Below are positions 1-10,096 of a stretch of DNA of 64,000 bases, piece after piece (within the stretch, counting starts at the first letter, position 1; every line of letters starts with the position of its first letter). Source of the DNA: Symbiodinium natans (lineage: Eukaryota > Sar > Dinophyceae > Suessiales > Symbiodiniaceae); NCBI GenBank assembly GCA_905221605.1, contig CAJNDS010002523.1, forward strand, positions 1,892,300 through 1,956,299, in the 5' to 3' direction. Made by a program: the position numbers and the translations under genes. The notes beneath the pieces are model-generated. The model did no database searches and was not told the DNA's origin. It was given only the letters and a program-made list of their open reading frames with translations.

Positions 1-117
1 CGGAAACCCCCAAGACAAAGCCTAGGTCCCCGAAGCCATCAACCCTGAAAAGGGCAACCCTTAATCTTATTCCCCTATAGAACCCATATAAATACCTTCA
101 AGTGCCCTTATCAGTAA

Positions 118-176
118 AACCCTAAACCCTAAACCCTAAACCCTAAACCCTAAACCCTAAACCCTAAACCCTTAAA
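118..176. repeat. CCCTAAA telomere-type array
   Basis: About eight tandem heptamers. The 1-2428 stretch is otherwise alternating CCCTAAA and TTTAGGG arrays (notably 654-755 and 1779-1880, about 14 units each), poly-C/poly-G runs (1955-2180) and short unique islands. Confidence 0.95.
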
Positions 177-1554
177 CCCTAAGGTCTCTTGTAAGGGTCC
201 CTCCTCTTAGTCCCTTGAAACTTCCAATCCGAGACATCGGCCAGCGTCTGCTCCTGATAGCTCATGAGACCTTCAGCGCAGGGTTGAGGGTTTAGGGTTC
301 TAGAGTTTTAGGGTTTAGGGTTTAGGGTTTTAGGGTTTAGGGTTTAGAGTTTAGGGATTGGGGGTTTAGGGTTTAGGGTTCTAGAGTTTTGGGGTTTAGG
401 GTTTAGGGTTTAGGGCTACCGCAAGCCCCTCAAACCCTGAACAGCCTCACAGATAATCTCAGGTGCTGAAGGTGATGGGGCTGTCGGGGCATTGAGGATA
501 GAGGGGACCCCCGAAACCCGAAGTGATGTGAAACCATGCTCGTCGTAGTTAGAAGAATACTAAGGATGATGACACAACAACCGCCACGAAAATGAGCCAA
601 ATTCAAAAAAAAAGGCTTAAAACAATGCAATGATCATTATCGCAAGTTCCCTATCCCTAAACCCTAAACCCTAAACCCTAAACCCTAAACCCTAAACCCT
701 AAACCCTAAACCCTAAACCCTAAACCCTAAACCCTAAACCCTAACCCTAAACCCTAACCCCTAAACCCTGGAAAACAAAAGGCACACGTCCAGTCAAGCG
801 GCGTCCCTTGTCCCACTCGGACGTGTCGCGCCTTCAGCTGGCTTGGGGCAGAGGCTTGGGGTTCAGCATTGAGAGTGTAGGGTTTGGGGTGTAGGGTTTG
901 GGGCTTGGGGTTTGGGATTTGGGGATTAGGGTTTGGGGTTTAGGGTTGTGGGGTTTAGGGTGTGGGGTTTAGGGGTGTGGGGTTTAGGGTTTGGGGTTTG
1001 GGGTCTAGGGTTTGGGGTTTAGAGTGTAGGTCTTAGGGAGACGTCGGCTCTGCTTTGCCCAAACACCGCGTAGGGTTTAGGGATTTGGAGTGGGGTCTCG
1101 GGGGCTGAGGGGTGAGACTCTTGGAGTTCTTGGGGCTACCGAAGCCCATAACCCGAAACCCTGAACACCAAACAGGTTTAGGGTTTAGGGTTTAGGGCTT
1201 AGGGTTTAGGGTTTAGGGTTTAGGGTTTGGGGTTTGGGGTTTAGGGTTTAGGGTTTAGAGTCGGGCCAGGGCTTAGGGTTTTTGGAGAATTTGGAGATGA
1301 GGGTCGTGTTAACTTAAGGTGCCACCCCCAATCAGGGGGCACCTACAGGTGGACTGCCTCAAGGCCTGCACAAACCCCAAACGGTGTGGGGCGTAGGGCC
1401 CAGCCCCTAAACCCTAAACCTAAACCCTAAACCCTAAACCTAAACCCTGAACCCTAAATCCTCAACCCTAAACCCTCAACCCTAAACCCTAACCCTAAAC
1501 CCTAAACCCTAAACCCTAAACCCTAAACCTCAAACCCTTGCGCGAAGCCGAGGC

Positions 1555-1611
1555 TTCGGGCATTGGCTTCACCGAGACGTGGATCTCGAAGCCCTTGACT
1601 TGCGGCTTAAC
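1555..1611 (-). CDS. Exon-like island (unassigned)
   Basis: Nineteen codons, VKPQVKGFEIHVSVKPMPE, with a CACGAG acceptor and a GC donor, phase 0 at both ends; CCCTAAA arrays left, TTTAGGG right. The 5' edge with its acceptor is duplicated upstream at 1694-1728. No family recognised. Confidence 0.48.
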
Positions 1612-1728
1612 CTCGTGGTAGGTTTGGGCTCAGAGATCGCTAGATAGGGTTTAAGAAGGGCTTAGTTGAGGGTTTAGGGTTTCGGGTTTAGGGTGACTTG
1701 CGGCTTAACCTCGTGGAAGGTTTGGGCT
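1596..1728. repeat. 35-bp duplication of an exon edge (1596-1630 and 1694-1728)
   Basis: The two copies differ at one base (T/A) and contain TTGCGGCTTAACCTCGTGG. They span the acceptor and first bases of the 1555-1611 exon-like island; the second copy sits alone in telomere-like repeat. Confidence 0.85.
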
Positions 1729-1778
1729 TGCTTCTTTCTTAGGGCCCAGATGTCGCCAATATGGGGTTTGAGAAGGGG

Positions 1779-1880
1779 TAGGGTTTAGGGTTTAGGGTTT
1801 AGGGTTTAGGGTTTAGGGTTTAGGGTTTAGGGTTTAGGGTTTAGGGTTTAGGGTTTAGGGTTTAGGGTTTAGGGTTTCGG
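1779..1880. repeat. TTTAGGG telomere-type array
   Basis: About 14 perfect heptamers, followed by a unique island (1900-2090) with a 21-bp tandem duplication containing ATAGGCGGTTTCGCACAGGG. Confidence 0.95.
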
Positions 1881-2428
1881 GTTTCGGGTTTAGGGTTTCG
1901 GGTCCGCCGATTCTGGCGTTCCCTCCTTACCCCCAAAACGCAATACGCGGAGGGGCAGGGGGGGGGGGCGGGTAGGGGGGGGTAACCCGGCAGCTTTTCC
2001 GTGGAGGAACAGGCCACCCACACCGCCTAAACTCATGGACCATAGGCGGTTTCGCACAGGGCATAGGCGGTTTCGCACAGGGCATAGGGCTTTTTTGGAA
2101 AAAAAAAAAAACCCTCCCCGCCTTAATTAACCCCCCCTACCCACACCCCCCTTACCCCCCCCCCCTACCCCCCCCCCCCACCCGCCCCCAGTGCGAAGGA
2201 CCGCCCAGGCAGCTTCTCGCCAGGCTCCCAAACCCCCACCCAGACCCGAACCGCAAACCCAACCCACCAAACCCCAAACCTTAAACTTGTTCTCCTGCGG
2301 GGTCGGCGGCTTGAGCCGAGGCTCTTAAATTTTAACTAGGGTGGTTCAGGCTCAGGGATGCAAGCTTCTGCGGAGTCTAGAGTGCTGGGGAGGTTGTATC
2401 GGGGTTTGGGAGGGGTTAAGCTAGGGAT

Positions 2429-2632
2429 TTCTCAATTCACGGCTAAGTGCTCCTCAGACCCTTCCGGGAACTCTTGCTGCAAGCAAATATGCAACGCAGA
2501 CTTTTTCACTTCATGGACCTTGTTTGTTGGTATGCTTAAGAGCAGAGCACACCAATACCATTCGGTATGTGGCGACCCTCAAATCTCTGCCAACGCGCGC
2601 TTGGCTCCTTGAGAGCAGTAGCTCTCCTCCCG
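2429..2632 (-). repeat. DIRS split direct repeat B2 (204 bp, outer copy)
   Basis: Matches 2731-2934 over 204 bases with no difference seen. Forms the left outer end of the element, next to telomere-like flank. Confidence 0.88.
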
Positions 2633-2654
2633 GGGTGGGAGGGTGCGCAGCGGG

Positions 2655-2732
2655 GCCAAAATAATTCGAGACATTCCACTTCGTCGACTCCGCACATGAA
2701 AGAGAAACGTGGTTGCATGCAAACTCTCTATT
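2655..2732 (-). repeat. DIRS split direct repeat A2 (78 bp, inner copy)
   Basis: Matches 8706-8783 over 78 bases. Its last two bases overlap the start of the B1 copy at 2731, the A/B junction through which a circular intermediate would be formed and integrated. Confidence 0.88.
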
Positions 2733-2934
2733 CTCAATTCACGGCTAAGTGCTCCTCAGACCCTTCCGGGAACTCTTGCTGCAAGCAAATATGCAACGCA
2801 GACTTTTTCACTTCATGGACCTTGTTTGTTGGTATGCTTAAGAGCAGAGCACACCAATACCATTCGGTATGTGGCGACCCTCAAATCTCTGCCAACGCGC
2901 GCTTGGCTCCTTGAGAGCAGTAGCTCTCCTCCCG
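2731..2934 (-). repeat. DIRS split direct repeat B1 (204 bp, inner copy)
   Basis: Second copy of 2429-2632, lying just past the end of the tyrosine recombinase ORF. Confidence 0.88.
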
Positions 2935-2964
2935 CTCATCCTCCAACTCGAAAGGGTACATCAT

Positions 2965-4092
2965 TCAGACTTTGAATGCTCTGAAGACCCACGACTCCAA
3001 GAGTGTAAATGAGGCTTGTGTCACTCCCTTTTGCGATCCGAGAGAGATTTCCGCCCCTTGGAGGGCCGCCTGCAGATGCCATATACACGGAGTCAATGAA
3101 CACCAGCGGCCCCACTTGGTTTGAGTCTCTATGGAGGTTTTTTCTTGAGCTCGAAGGACAGCAACCTCGCCCTTTCGGATATACTCACGCGCCGACCGAT
3201 CTGAGAGCCAGCGCCCAAACATCATAATGTCAGCGATCGGTACTCCGCGTCTAGCTAATTCGCTGGCCCCTGATCTCCGAAATGAATGCGTGGTAAGTTG
3301 AACGTGGCCAGCACCTAGGAGGGCGGCCACTTTCTTGACCCAGCGCAAGACGGACGAGTATGAGCGATGGAAAAGGTTTTCTCCCCAGTTCAACTGTTGG
3401 GAGAACTTGTAGTATTGGACAACCCAGGTCAACACCATCGGATTGGTGATGACCACCTTTTGTTCCATCCCCCGCTTGGTTTGAGCGAGGCACAGCGTGA
3501 GCACACCTGACGAGAAAAAGACATCTTTCCACCGTAGCCGTAGGCTTTCGCCCACGCGCAGCAGGCCCGAAAAGCATAAGCAGACAATGAGACCCAAATC
3601 TACCTTGCCCAGAGCGACGAACACCACCATCATCGCAGAAATAAGCTCTGGCGGAGCCGCTGCTGCCTGCTGCGGCGGTTGCAGAGTGCCCCAAATATCA
3701 AACACCTTCCATGCCGTGGTGTACCGCGCCCGTGGGTTCATCCGGCGAAGGGCGCATGGCAGGCAGCCATATTCGGCCCTACCGAGGCCTTGCTCATAGC
3801 CGTCCACAAGCCACTCAGCCAAAATGATGTCTTGTTCCTCCTCGGATGCATCATCCCACGCTATACCATTGAGTTGCAGCTCCCTATGCAGATGTTGCCA
3901 TGCTTGATCATAGCGAGCTTTTGTCGCATCTCTTAATGCACTCAGCAAGAAAGCCTCGACACGGCTCCGGCCATTGCCAAAGCGTGCGCCCCACGCCACA
4001 CCAAGGCTCGACACCATCACCACCATGACCAACCAACAACGGCTTACATGGCTGCTGAAAGCCATTTGCCCGAGCTTGGATTGCTTTCTCAA
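2965..4092 (-). CDS. DIRS tyrosine recombinase (integrase)
   Basis: Open frame of 375 codons on the minus strand. It would integrate the circular DNA copy of the element by strand exchange. Phage-integrase-type catalytic residues are visible: Arg179 in GLLRVGE, a Lys near 206 (TKRG), His269-x-x-Arg272 in HSFRRSG, Trp295 in the usual His/Trp position, and nucleophile Tyr304 in REYIRKGE. The first codon is TTG; the first ATG is at residue 10 (4065). It overlaps the 3' end of the pol ORF (3908-4092) in another frame, so it may be expressed by frameshift or reinitiation. No internal stop, so it may be functional. Confidence 0.88.
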   Translation of the reverse strand: MRKQSKLGQMAFSSHVSRCWLVMVVMVSSLGVAWGARFGNGRSRVEAFLLSALRDATKARYDQAWQHLHRELQLNGIAWDDASEEEQDIILAEWLVDGYEQGLGRAEYGCLPCALRRMNPRARYTTAWKVFDIWGTLQPPQQAAAAPPELISAMMVVFVALGKVDLGLIVCLCFSGLLRVGESLRLRWKDVFFSSGVLTLCLAQTKRGMEQKVVITNPMVLTWVVQYYKFSQQLNWGENLFHRSYSSVLRWVKKVAALLGAGHVQLTTHSFRRSGASELARRGVPIADIMMFGRWLSDRSAREYIRKGEVAVLRAQEKTSIETQTKWGRWCSLTPCIWHLQAALQGAEISLGSQKGVTQASFTLLESWVFRAFKV

Positions 4093-7012
4093 CGAAGAGC
4101 TGAGCCAACCTCACGTTCACTGCTGATGGACAAGCCACCTCCAAACGGGACCTTGGATATCCGGCTTGGGCCTGAACAGACGGTTTTGAGCCTGACGGTA
4201 ACAGAAAACCTGTGGGTTGACCGTTATGACCCGGTAGCAGGTCTTCTGCGGAATAGTACTCAAGATGGGCGATGGCAATGAGCATCTGTGCTTCTGATGA
4301 CTGGAATACTGAAGGAGCTGATGTCCTGGCGCGATGTTTAAAGGCTACCCAACCTCCGCAAAGCCGCACTTCGCCAATCAACCCTATACACAACAGGGCC
4401 AGCGTTGACTCAAGGGTCACTTCACGCTGACGGCGTCTCGAGCAGCCATGGGAGCATCTCCACACATCCCTCTTTTTACGTACCACAGAGAAAGATCGCT
4501 CTTCATCCGCTGTGACACGGAGGACATTGGAGAAAGTTCGGTCCGGCGGAGATGCATAAGCCCCAAGGACCCGACCACTGTGTATCAAGTCCAAAACTGT
4601 TTGCACGTGCTTGCCAGTGACTAAATCGCTGCCAATCAAACACCGTTCGCATTGATCGTAAGAGGCCGCCGGGCCAACCCGCAAGCCAAGCACACTCAGC
4701 CCTTGCTCAGTTGTCAAGGCGCATATCGCCGAAATGAGGTCACCCTTCCGCGGAACGCCTGAACAGAGATGCAAAAAGAAACGCTCATTCCCTGACCAGT
4801 TCTGCGGTGTGAAAGGGTCAGCGTGCAGTTGTTGAAGCGCCTGCGGCTCAGGGCGGTAGTCTTCACCTCTTCCACCTTCGAATCGGCGTGAGGGTTCATC
4901 AGCAGGGTTCTCAGCTGAAGCAATCCAGGGATAGAATACCTCGTGACCCCCCGCCACTGCAACCGCACATAGCTTTCTGCACCTCTCATTCAACAACTTG
5001 CTGGCCGACCTTCCCTTGGAAAAAGCTCCAACACAACAAGCGCTGTCAAGAGGATGCGCGAAGCGCCCTCCGTCGTCTACAGGCCTACGCAGGCGGTCTT
5101 CCGCTACCCACACCGCTGCATCCGCCTCCCCGAGGTAGATGTAAAGCGGTCTGTACGGCGCTCCAACCTTATGCCAGAACACATCGCTGGGCAATGCAAG
5201 CTTTGCCAAGGGACATGTCTGCGTTTCCTGTAATCCGATCCCGTGTGGCAACGCAAGATTGGTGTACGTTCCGGGATGGTCGCAAAGCTGAGCCATCGAC
5301 TGCACCACTTCGGAAGGAACGCATGTCCACGCCCGTCCAATGCCTGTCATGCTGGAGTCGCTGCACTCCACTCTATTGCTGTATGGCGATGACACATCGA
5401 ACTGGCAATACGGCAAAAGCAGCGCGGCATACATACACTCCAACCACACTGCATCCGGTAGGATCGCGAACCGGGCCTTGCTGGCCCTCATCTGCTCCAG
5501 CCACCTGTACGTGTCAGCAAATATGGAACGCATCGGAGGTCTGCACGAATGTACGTAACCATACTTGCCCACCCAACGCTCCATGTCACTGACCAACACC
5601 CTCTGTAGCGAAAGCAAATAGAATGTGGCTTGAAAAAGTTTCATGCGCTTCTGCACGCTTACCCCGAGCCAATGCTTTGTAGGATGGACAAAGTACCCTT
5701 GCACCTCTGCACCCTCTGCTGCATCAATGCTCTTCTTGGTGTTGGGATGCACACCGCGATCAACCCAGGCCTGCTCAGCACGAGAGAGCCATCCAGGACC
5801 ATGTAGATCACGCTGATCGTCCCCCTGGGCATGGTCAATCGCCCAGATGTCATCGTAAATGGAACCCCATAACGGAAAGTCCCCCGGCGCGCACTCATCC
5901 GGATGCAGCCGCCTCTCCCTAGGCATGTCTGCGGCTGACGTGGTTACATCCGTCAGTGCCTGAGCCCATCCTGCACTGGGCCCAAACCCCATAGGAGCTG
6001 TGCAGCAAGCTGGAAATCTAAGTTTCCCACCCGACATGAAGATAGGTGGCCCGCATAGCCACCGATGCCATTTCCTGCCGATCTTCAAGGAATGAAAATA
6101 GTGCCTGGCATCCCGTTTGCTCACCACCAATACACCGCCCCGAGGAGCGTAGGTAACTCTCAACTTGGGGATGTATGCAAATTTGGGTCGAGGGAGCTCA
6201 TCTGGGTCAACTAGCTGGTTAACGGAGGGATCTGTGATCACCCGGTCCTCGTCAGCATCCTTCGGGACTGCGAAAGCGCCCGCCAAGCACAATCGCCCGC
6301 GATGCCTCGCCACCTGCGATGGCTTCTTCAAAATGTGTAGGCCGGCCTTCACGTTTCGCACCACCAAGGCCGGATAAGAACCATGTAGCCACACGTGGCC
6401 GCGCTTGATTCTCTTTGGCCTCCGCCCCGACGGCAACAAGAGCGCTGTCGGCTCATTGACGTGATGCGACATCTTAGGATATTGATCCCTGAGTTCCTTA
6501 CGCAAGTCGACCGTGGCGGCATTGGCTGGCACTCCGCCTCTGTCGCCAAGTGGAATGGCGGTCCCGCCACCAGCATAGTGCTGTTGGTGTTTCAAAAACT
6601 GGCGAAGCTCGTCATCCTCCACCGTGGTGGCCTCCACCATCATGGAAGACCACCCTGACTCCAAGCGAGCCTGGATACGCCGATGGGCTGCAGTGAGAAA
6701 ACGCGGAGTTTCCTGCTTGCTCCCAAACAACATGTTTAGCACGGCTTGCGCCAGGTTGACCCCACGCGCGAGCACGCAAGTGCTGTCCTCCACCATGGAA
6801 CCCATGGTATAGCGCTGCGCCCTCCCATCTGTACAAAACGGGGGCAATGGAAAAACACGTGGTAAGCTGCATCCACGAGAGAGATCACTAGGAAAACTGT
6901 CACTGAATTCTGGTCTCTGCTTCATGCGGGATTGTCCCCTGCCCAGTTGCCAGAGTGTCCTCCCAAAGGAGAAGACTGAATGAGTGAGCGAACACTGCCT
7001 CCACGGAAGCAA
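3908..7012 (-). CDS. DIRS Pol: reverse transcriptase, RNase H and methyltransferase-like region
   Basis: Open frame of 1034 codons; the first codon is TTG after a TGA, and the first ATG is at residue 30 (6925). RT region about residues 235-470: KRDARHYF (motif A, Asp301), APMGFGPSAGWAQ (motif B) and YDDIWAID (motif C, residues 386-393). RNase H-like region about 545-712: ECSDSS with Asp552, ending in SAENPADEPSRR, the motif typical of DIRS RNase H. Residues 745-930 resemble the methyltransferase-like domain of DIRS/PAT elements: FLHLCSGVPRKGDL, then SPPDRTFS where related proteins have PPC, then GGWVAFKHR. The Cys-to-Asp change may mean loss of activity. It lies between gag (in the same frame as the gag 3' part) and the recombinase. 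Confidence 0.88.
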   Translation of the reverse strand: MLPWRQCSLTHSVFSFGRTLWQLGRGQSRMKQRPEFSDSFPSDLSRGCSLPRVFPLPPFCTDGRAQRYTMGSMVEDSTCVLARGVNLAQAVLNMLFGSKQETPRFLTAAHRRIQARLESGWSSMMVEATTVEDDELRQFLKHQQHYAGGGTAIPLGDRGGVPANAATVDLRKELRDQYPKMSHHVNEPTALLLPSGRRPKRIKRGHVWLHGSYPALVVRNVKAGLHILKKPSQVARHRGRLCLAGAFAVPKDADEDRVITDPSVNQLVDPDELPRPKFAYIPKLRVTYAPRGGVLVVSKRDARHYFHSLKIGRKWHRWLCGPPIFMSGGKLRFPACCTAPMGFGPSAGWAQALTDVTTSAADMPRERRLHPDECAPGDFPLWGSIYDDIWAIDHAQGDDQRDLHGPGWLSRAEQAWVDRGVHPNTKKSIDAAEGAEVQGYFVHPTKHWLGVSVQKRMKLFQATFYLLSLQRVLVSDMERWVGKYGYVHSCRPPMRSIFADTYRWLEQMRASKARFAILPDAVWLECMYAALLLPYCQFDVSSPYSNRVECSDSSMTGIGRAWTCVPSEVVQSMAQLCDHPGTYTNLALPHGIGLQETQTCPLAKLALPSDVFWHKVGAPYRPLYIYLGEADAAVWVAEDRLRRPVDDGGRFAHPLDSACCVGAFSKGRSASKLLNERCRKLCAVAVAGGHEVFYPWIASAENPADEPSRRFEGGRGEDYRPEPQALQQLHADPFTPQNWSGNERFFLHLCSGVPRKGDLISAICALTTEQGLSVLGLRVGPAASYDQCERCLIGSDLVTGKHVQTVLDLIHSGRVLGAYASPPDRTFSNVLRVTADEERSFSVVRKKRDVWRCSHGCSRRRQREVTLESTLALLCIGLIGEVRLCGGWVAFKHRARTSAPSVFQSSEAQMLIAIAHLEYYSAEDLLPGHNGQPTGFLLPSGSKPSVQAQAGYPRSRLEVACPSAVNVRLAQLFVEKAIQARANGFQQPCKPLLVGHGGDGVEPWCGVGRTLWQWPEPCRGFLAECIKRCDKSSL

Positions 7013-7096
7013 AGATCATGCAGAGGTAGCCCTGACACCCAGAAGGACGGCCATTCGCCTTCCTCCAACTCGTCAGGGCCTGCCCAAGTCGCCGAG

Positions 7097-8466
7097 CTAG
7101 TTGGTAAGGGCCAGCATGGAGCTGCTGGCAAGGGAAGTTCCCGACGGTATGAGTTCGATGGCCTCGGCCTTCTCCCAGCTTCCGCCTTTCCGCTTCGCGC
7201 ACTGGATCGCCAAGATTCTCTGAGCCAGGATGTCCATTGCTCTCGAGATCTCCTTTCGATTGATGCTGTCCATCGCCTCGGATAATGTCAGCACTTCTCG
7301 CACATCCCGGATTTCCGTCAACCCGGAGTGTTGGCTTGCCCAAGCCACTACGTTGGCTTCGCGCAACTGGCTGCTTTTGGTCAGCCTGCCCTTCGAGAGC
7401 CGAGCGAAAATCGAGGCTAGAAAGTGCGCCGAGAGCGCACCTGGGTGTTTCGACGCATAAGCCATCAACTCTCCCTTCCTCTTGAACTTTTGTGCATCTA
7501 GGGAATGGACATCTTCGTAATCCACGGCCCTGGTCTTCCCCTTGTAAGCCGCAGGGGTGCATCTGAATCGCTGCTTCCGCTCCCACTGCTGCTGCTGCTG
7601 CTGCTGCGACTGGACCTCGAGCGGCTTGTGTCTGAACTCGATCCTTTCTTCTTTTTCGACTTTTTCTTCGCCTTCTTCTTCTTCTTCTTCGACTTTGTCT
7701 TGTCTTTCTTGTGCTCTTTGGTTTTCGTCTTGGCCATGTCCTTCAGCTCCTGGATGACATTTGAAAGTGATTCCAGATTGAGAGGCTCTGTGCGTGCTGC
7801 GCTCCCCGCAACTGGACCCAGACCCCCTGCATCCACGGGGGGCGCCCGCGCCAAAGGCCCTGCGCCTCCTGCGCCTAGACCTTGGGACAAGTCCACCGGC
7901 ATCAAGTTCATGCCAGTTCCTGGAGTCATGACCATTGCCTCTCGCGCCGGGCTTTGAGCCAACTGCAGCCCTAGCAACTGCGCTTCTTGCTTCAGCGCAG
8001 CCCCCTCGGCGGCAGTCGGCGCCCACTTCCTGTCGAGACGTTCTGGCGCACAGATCCAGTTGATGAGCCCATTTGCGAGCCGACCTGGAGCTGTCCTGTT
8101 TCCATCCGCGCCTTGAGGCACCTTCATTGAAGCGACGTTGCATCGTACTAGCGACCATTGCCAGTCGCTTCCGTCTCCTGTCGTGGTACGAACAATCAGC
8201 TCAGAAGATCCCGGCACTACGCCCGCTATCCAAACTTCGTCCCACTCACCGGATCTCTCGAGAAGCGCGAACCCCTCCAGATTCACTGCCGGATTGGCCA
8301 TGGGCTGACAGGTTAGTCGTTGAAGATGATCTGCTTCACCTGTGATCTGTAAGGCAACCGGTGGGCGCGTCTGCTCCCGTGATCCGGGAATCCACTCAGA
8401 GCAATAGCGGATTACACGTAGAATAACACAAGCTATAGCCAGAAATGCCCGCAAGAGCTCAATCAA
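7097..8466 (-). pseudogene. DIRS Gag-like ORF, split by a frame change
   Basis: Two overlapping minus-strand frames form one Gag-like protein. The 5' part (8466-7498; first ATG at 8301) has a globular start, a Pro/Gly-rich middle, then Lys-rich (KSKKKKKKAKKK) and Ser/Arg-rich (SRSRSSRSSSSSS) basic tracts that could bind nucleic acid. The 3' part, in the frame of 8158-7097, continues YKGKTRAVDYEDVHSLDAQK and ends in an acidic/basic helical region before a TAG at 7097-7099. The change of frame falls in the CTG/TTC microsatellite-like stretch (about 7500-7690), so it may be an indel by slippage or a programmed frameshift. Without the full reading frame it is marked as broken. Confidence 0.6.
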
Positions 8467-8705
8467 TCAACTCAGCGCGCAGCTCGAAAATGAGATAGGC
8501 ACTGATGAGATAGTAGCTGAAATATGACACTTGTGGCACAACTTGCACCAGGCTCCACGGAACAGATGCTCCTGCTCGAAGCACTACTGCTGAGGCAACC
8601 TCTGCAGCGACCTGACGAGCCAGATAACGTGCCACGCTGAAGACAGAGATCCCACTGCCAATCGCTATTGCGTTCCGAACTGACACAAGGCTCATTTCCA
8701 CTTGA

Positions 8706-8783
8706 GCCAAAATAATTCGAGACATTCCACTTCGTCGACTCCGCACATGAAAGAGAAACGTGGTTGCATGCAAACTCTCTATT
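8706..8783 (-). repeat. DIRS split direct repeat A1 (78 bp, 5' end of element)
   Basis: Matches 2655-2732. It is the 5' end of the element in the sense of its genes and probably contains or adjoins the promoter; no TATA-like motif is obvious. Confidence 0.88.
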
Positions 8784-9331
8784 GAGGTTTAGGGGGCTAG
8801 GGTTTATGGGTTTAGGGTTTAGGGATTTGATGCTTGGGGGGATAGGGTTTATGGGTTTAGGGCTTGAAAACGACTCTGAGCCCGAATTACACCTTAGGAC
8901 CAGATCTGGAGGCTACAACTTGCTAGCCTGCCAAAGGACAACTCAAGCTTGAGAGGTCTTCCGGTTCACCCTAAACCCTAAACCCTAAACCCTAAACCCC
9001 AAACCCCAAACCCCAAACCCTAAACCCTAAACCCTAAACCCAGAGGGTTCAGTGCTAAGGGTGCAGGAGCTTTGCAAAACCAGGCCGGAAAGCCGCGAAA
9101 CTCTGGCTTTAGGCATTGTGCAGCAAGGACAATTCAAGCGGCCCAGGGTGCCCACAAGAGATAGGACGAGTGAGTCAAAAGCCCAAAACCCACGAAGTAA
9201 GGGCAAACGATTTGGGGAGCTGCACTCAACCCAAAACCCAAAACCCAAAACCCTAAACCCTAAACACTAAACCCTAAACCCTAAACCCCAAACCCTAAAC
9301 CGTAAACCCTAAACCCTGAACCTAATTCTGC

Positions 9332-9370
9332 AAAGGCTTTGCGATGCGAGGCCGACGGCAACTTAAGCGC
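9332..9370 (-). CDS. Exon-like island (unassigned)
   Basis: Thirteen codons, ALKLPSASHRKAF, with a GGCCAG acceptor and a GC donor, phase 0 at both ends. CCCTAAA repeats to the left, TTTAGGG to the right. Confidence 0.42.
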
Positions 9371-9635
9371 CTGGCCAAAAAGAAAACCCAAGAATCGCCC
9401 CCTTAGGGTTTAGGGTTTAGGGTTTAGGGTTGAGGGTTTAGGGTTTAGGGTTTAGGGCCAAAAAGCATACCCTCATCCCTCCTGGCCCCCCGAAACGGCC
9501 CCCTCAACTCCAAACCCTATACCCGAAACCTTCCTCAACCCCCCCCCCCTCCGCCCCCCACCCAGATCCCTAAGAATCGAAGGCCTGAACCCTAAACCCT
9601 AAACCCTAAACGCCAAAACCCTGAGAATCTGAGGC

Positions 9636-9686
9636 AAGCTCGACAAATCTGGGAGGCCAGTCGTCAAGACCCGAGCCCATCCAGTC
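9636..9686 (-). CDS. Exon-like island (unassigned)
   Basis: Seventeen codons, DWMGSGLDDWPPRFVEL, with a GCGCAG acceptor and a GC donor, phase 0 at both ends. Rich in Trp and acidic residues; family unknown. Probably part of the same gene as the 10-11 kb islands, given strand and phase. Confidence 0.45.
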
Positions 9687-10051
9687 CTGCGCTGAATCAC
9701 TGAAGAACGGACAGGGTCGGCAAGGGTTGAGGGTTTAGGGTTTAGGGTTTGGGGTTTAGGGTTAGGGGTTTAGGGTTTAGGGTTTAGGGTTTAGGGCTTG
9801 GGGTTTAGGATTTCGAGTTTAGGATTTGGGGGTCGTGGGGCTTTGGGGCGCAGGGATGACTTCTGAAATCACGGAAGAGCTTTGGCGAAGGGTGTGCGTG
9901 ACCAGTTCTCCAGATCACCCGAAGTATGGTTTAAAGCACTAAACCCTAAACCCTAAACCCTAAACCCTAAACCCTAAACCCTGAACCCTGAACCCTAAAC
10001 CCGGGTTTAGGGGTTGGGGACTCCCCGGTCCATGTAGCACTCATGGATAGC

Positions 10052-10096
10052 CACGTTATCCGTCAAGCTGGTCTCCGCTGCGAAGAGGTTGATATC
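10052..10096 (-). CDS. Exon-like island: second half of a possible ubiquitin-like fold
   Basis: Fifteen codons, DINLFAAETSLTDNV, phase 0 at both ends, GCGCAG acceptor and GC donor; the open frame continues AIHECYMDRG if not spliced there. Downstream neighbour of the 10878-10934 island on the same strand. Confidence 0.48.

Larger units (their letters stand above)
2429..8783 (-). mobile_element. DIRS/PAT-like tyrosine-recombinase retrotransposon
   Basis: A 6.35-kb element read on the minus strand. It has split direct repeats in the order (minus strand) 8783-8706, coding region, 2934-2731, 2732-2655, 2632-2429, i.e. A1-ORFs-B1-A2-B2 as in PAT/Ngaro-type elements. The A copies (78 bp) and B copies (204 bp) appear identical by eye, suggesting recent insertion. 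It encodes a Gag-like protein, a Pol with RT, RNase H and methyltransferase-like regions, and a tyrosine recombinase, the DIRS set. It lies in telomere-like repeat with no evident target-site duplication, as expected for recombinase-mediated insertion; both ends share a TT/ATT at the junction. Confidence 0.88.

Noticed and set aside
1-2428. A true chromosome end because of the dense CCCTAAA/TTTAGGG repeats
   Set aside because: Arrays are short, alternate in orientation, and equally dense arrays run through all 64 kb around coding islands.
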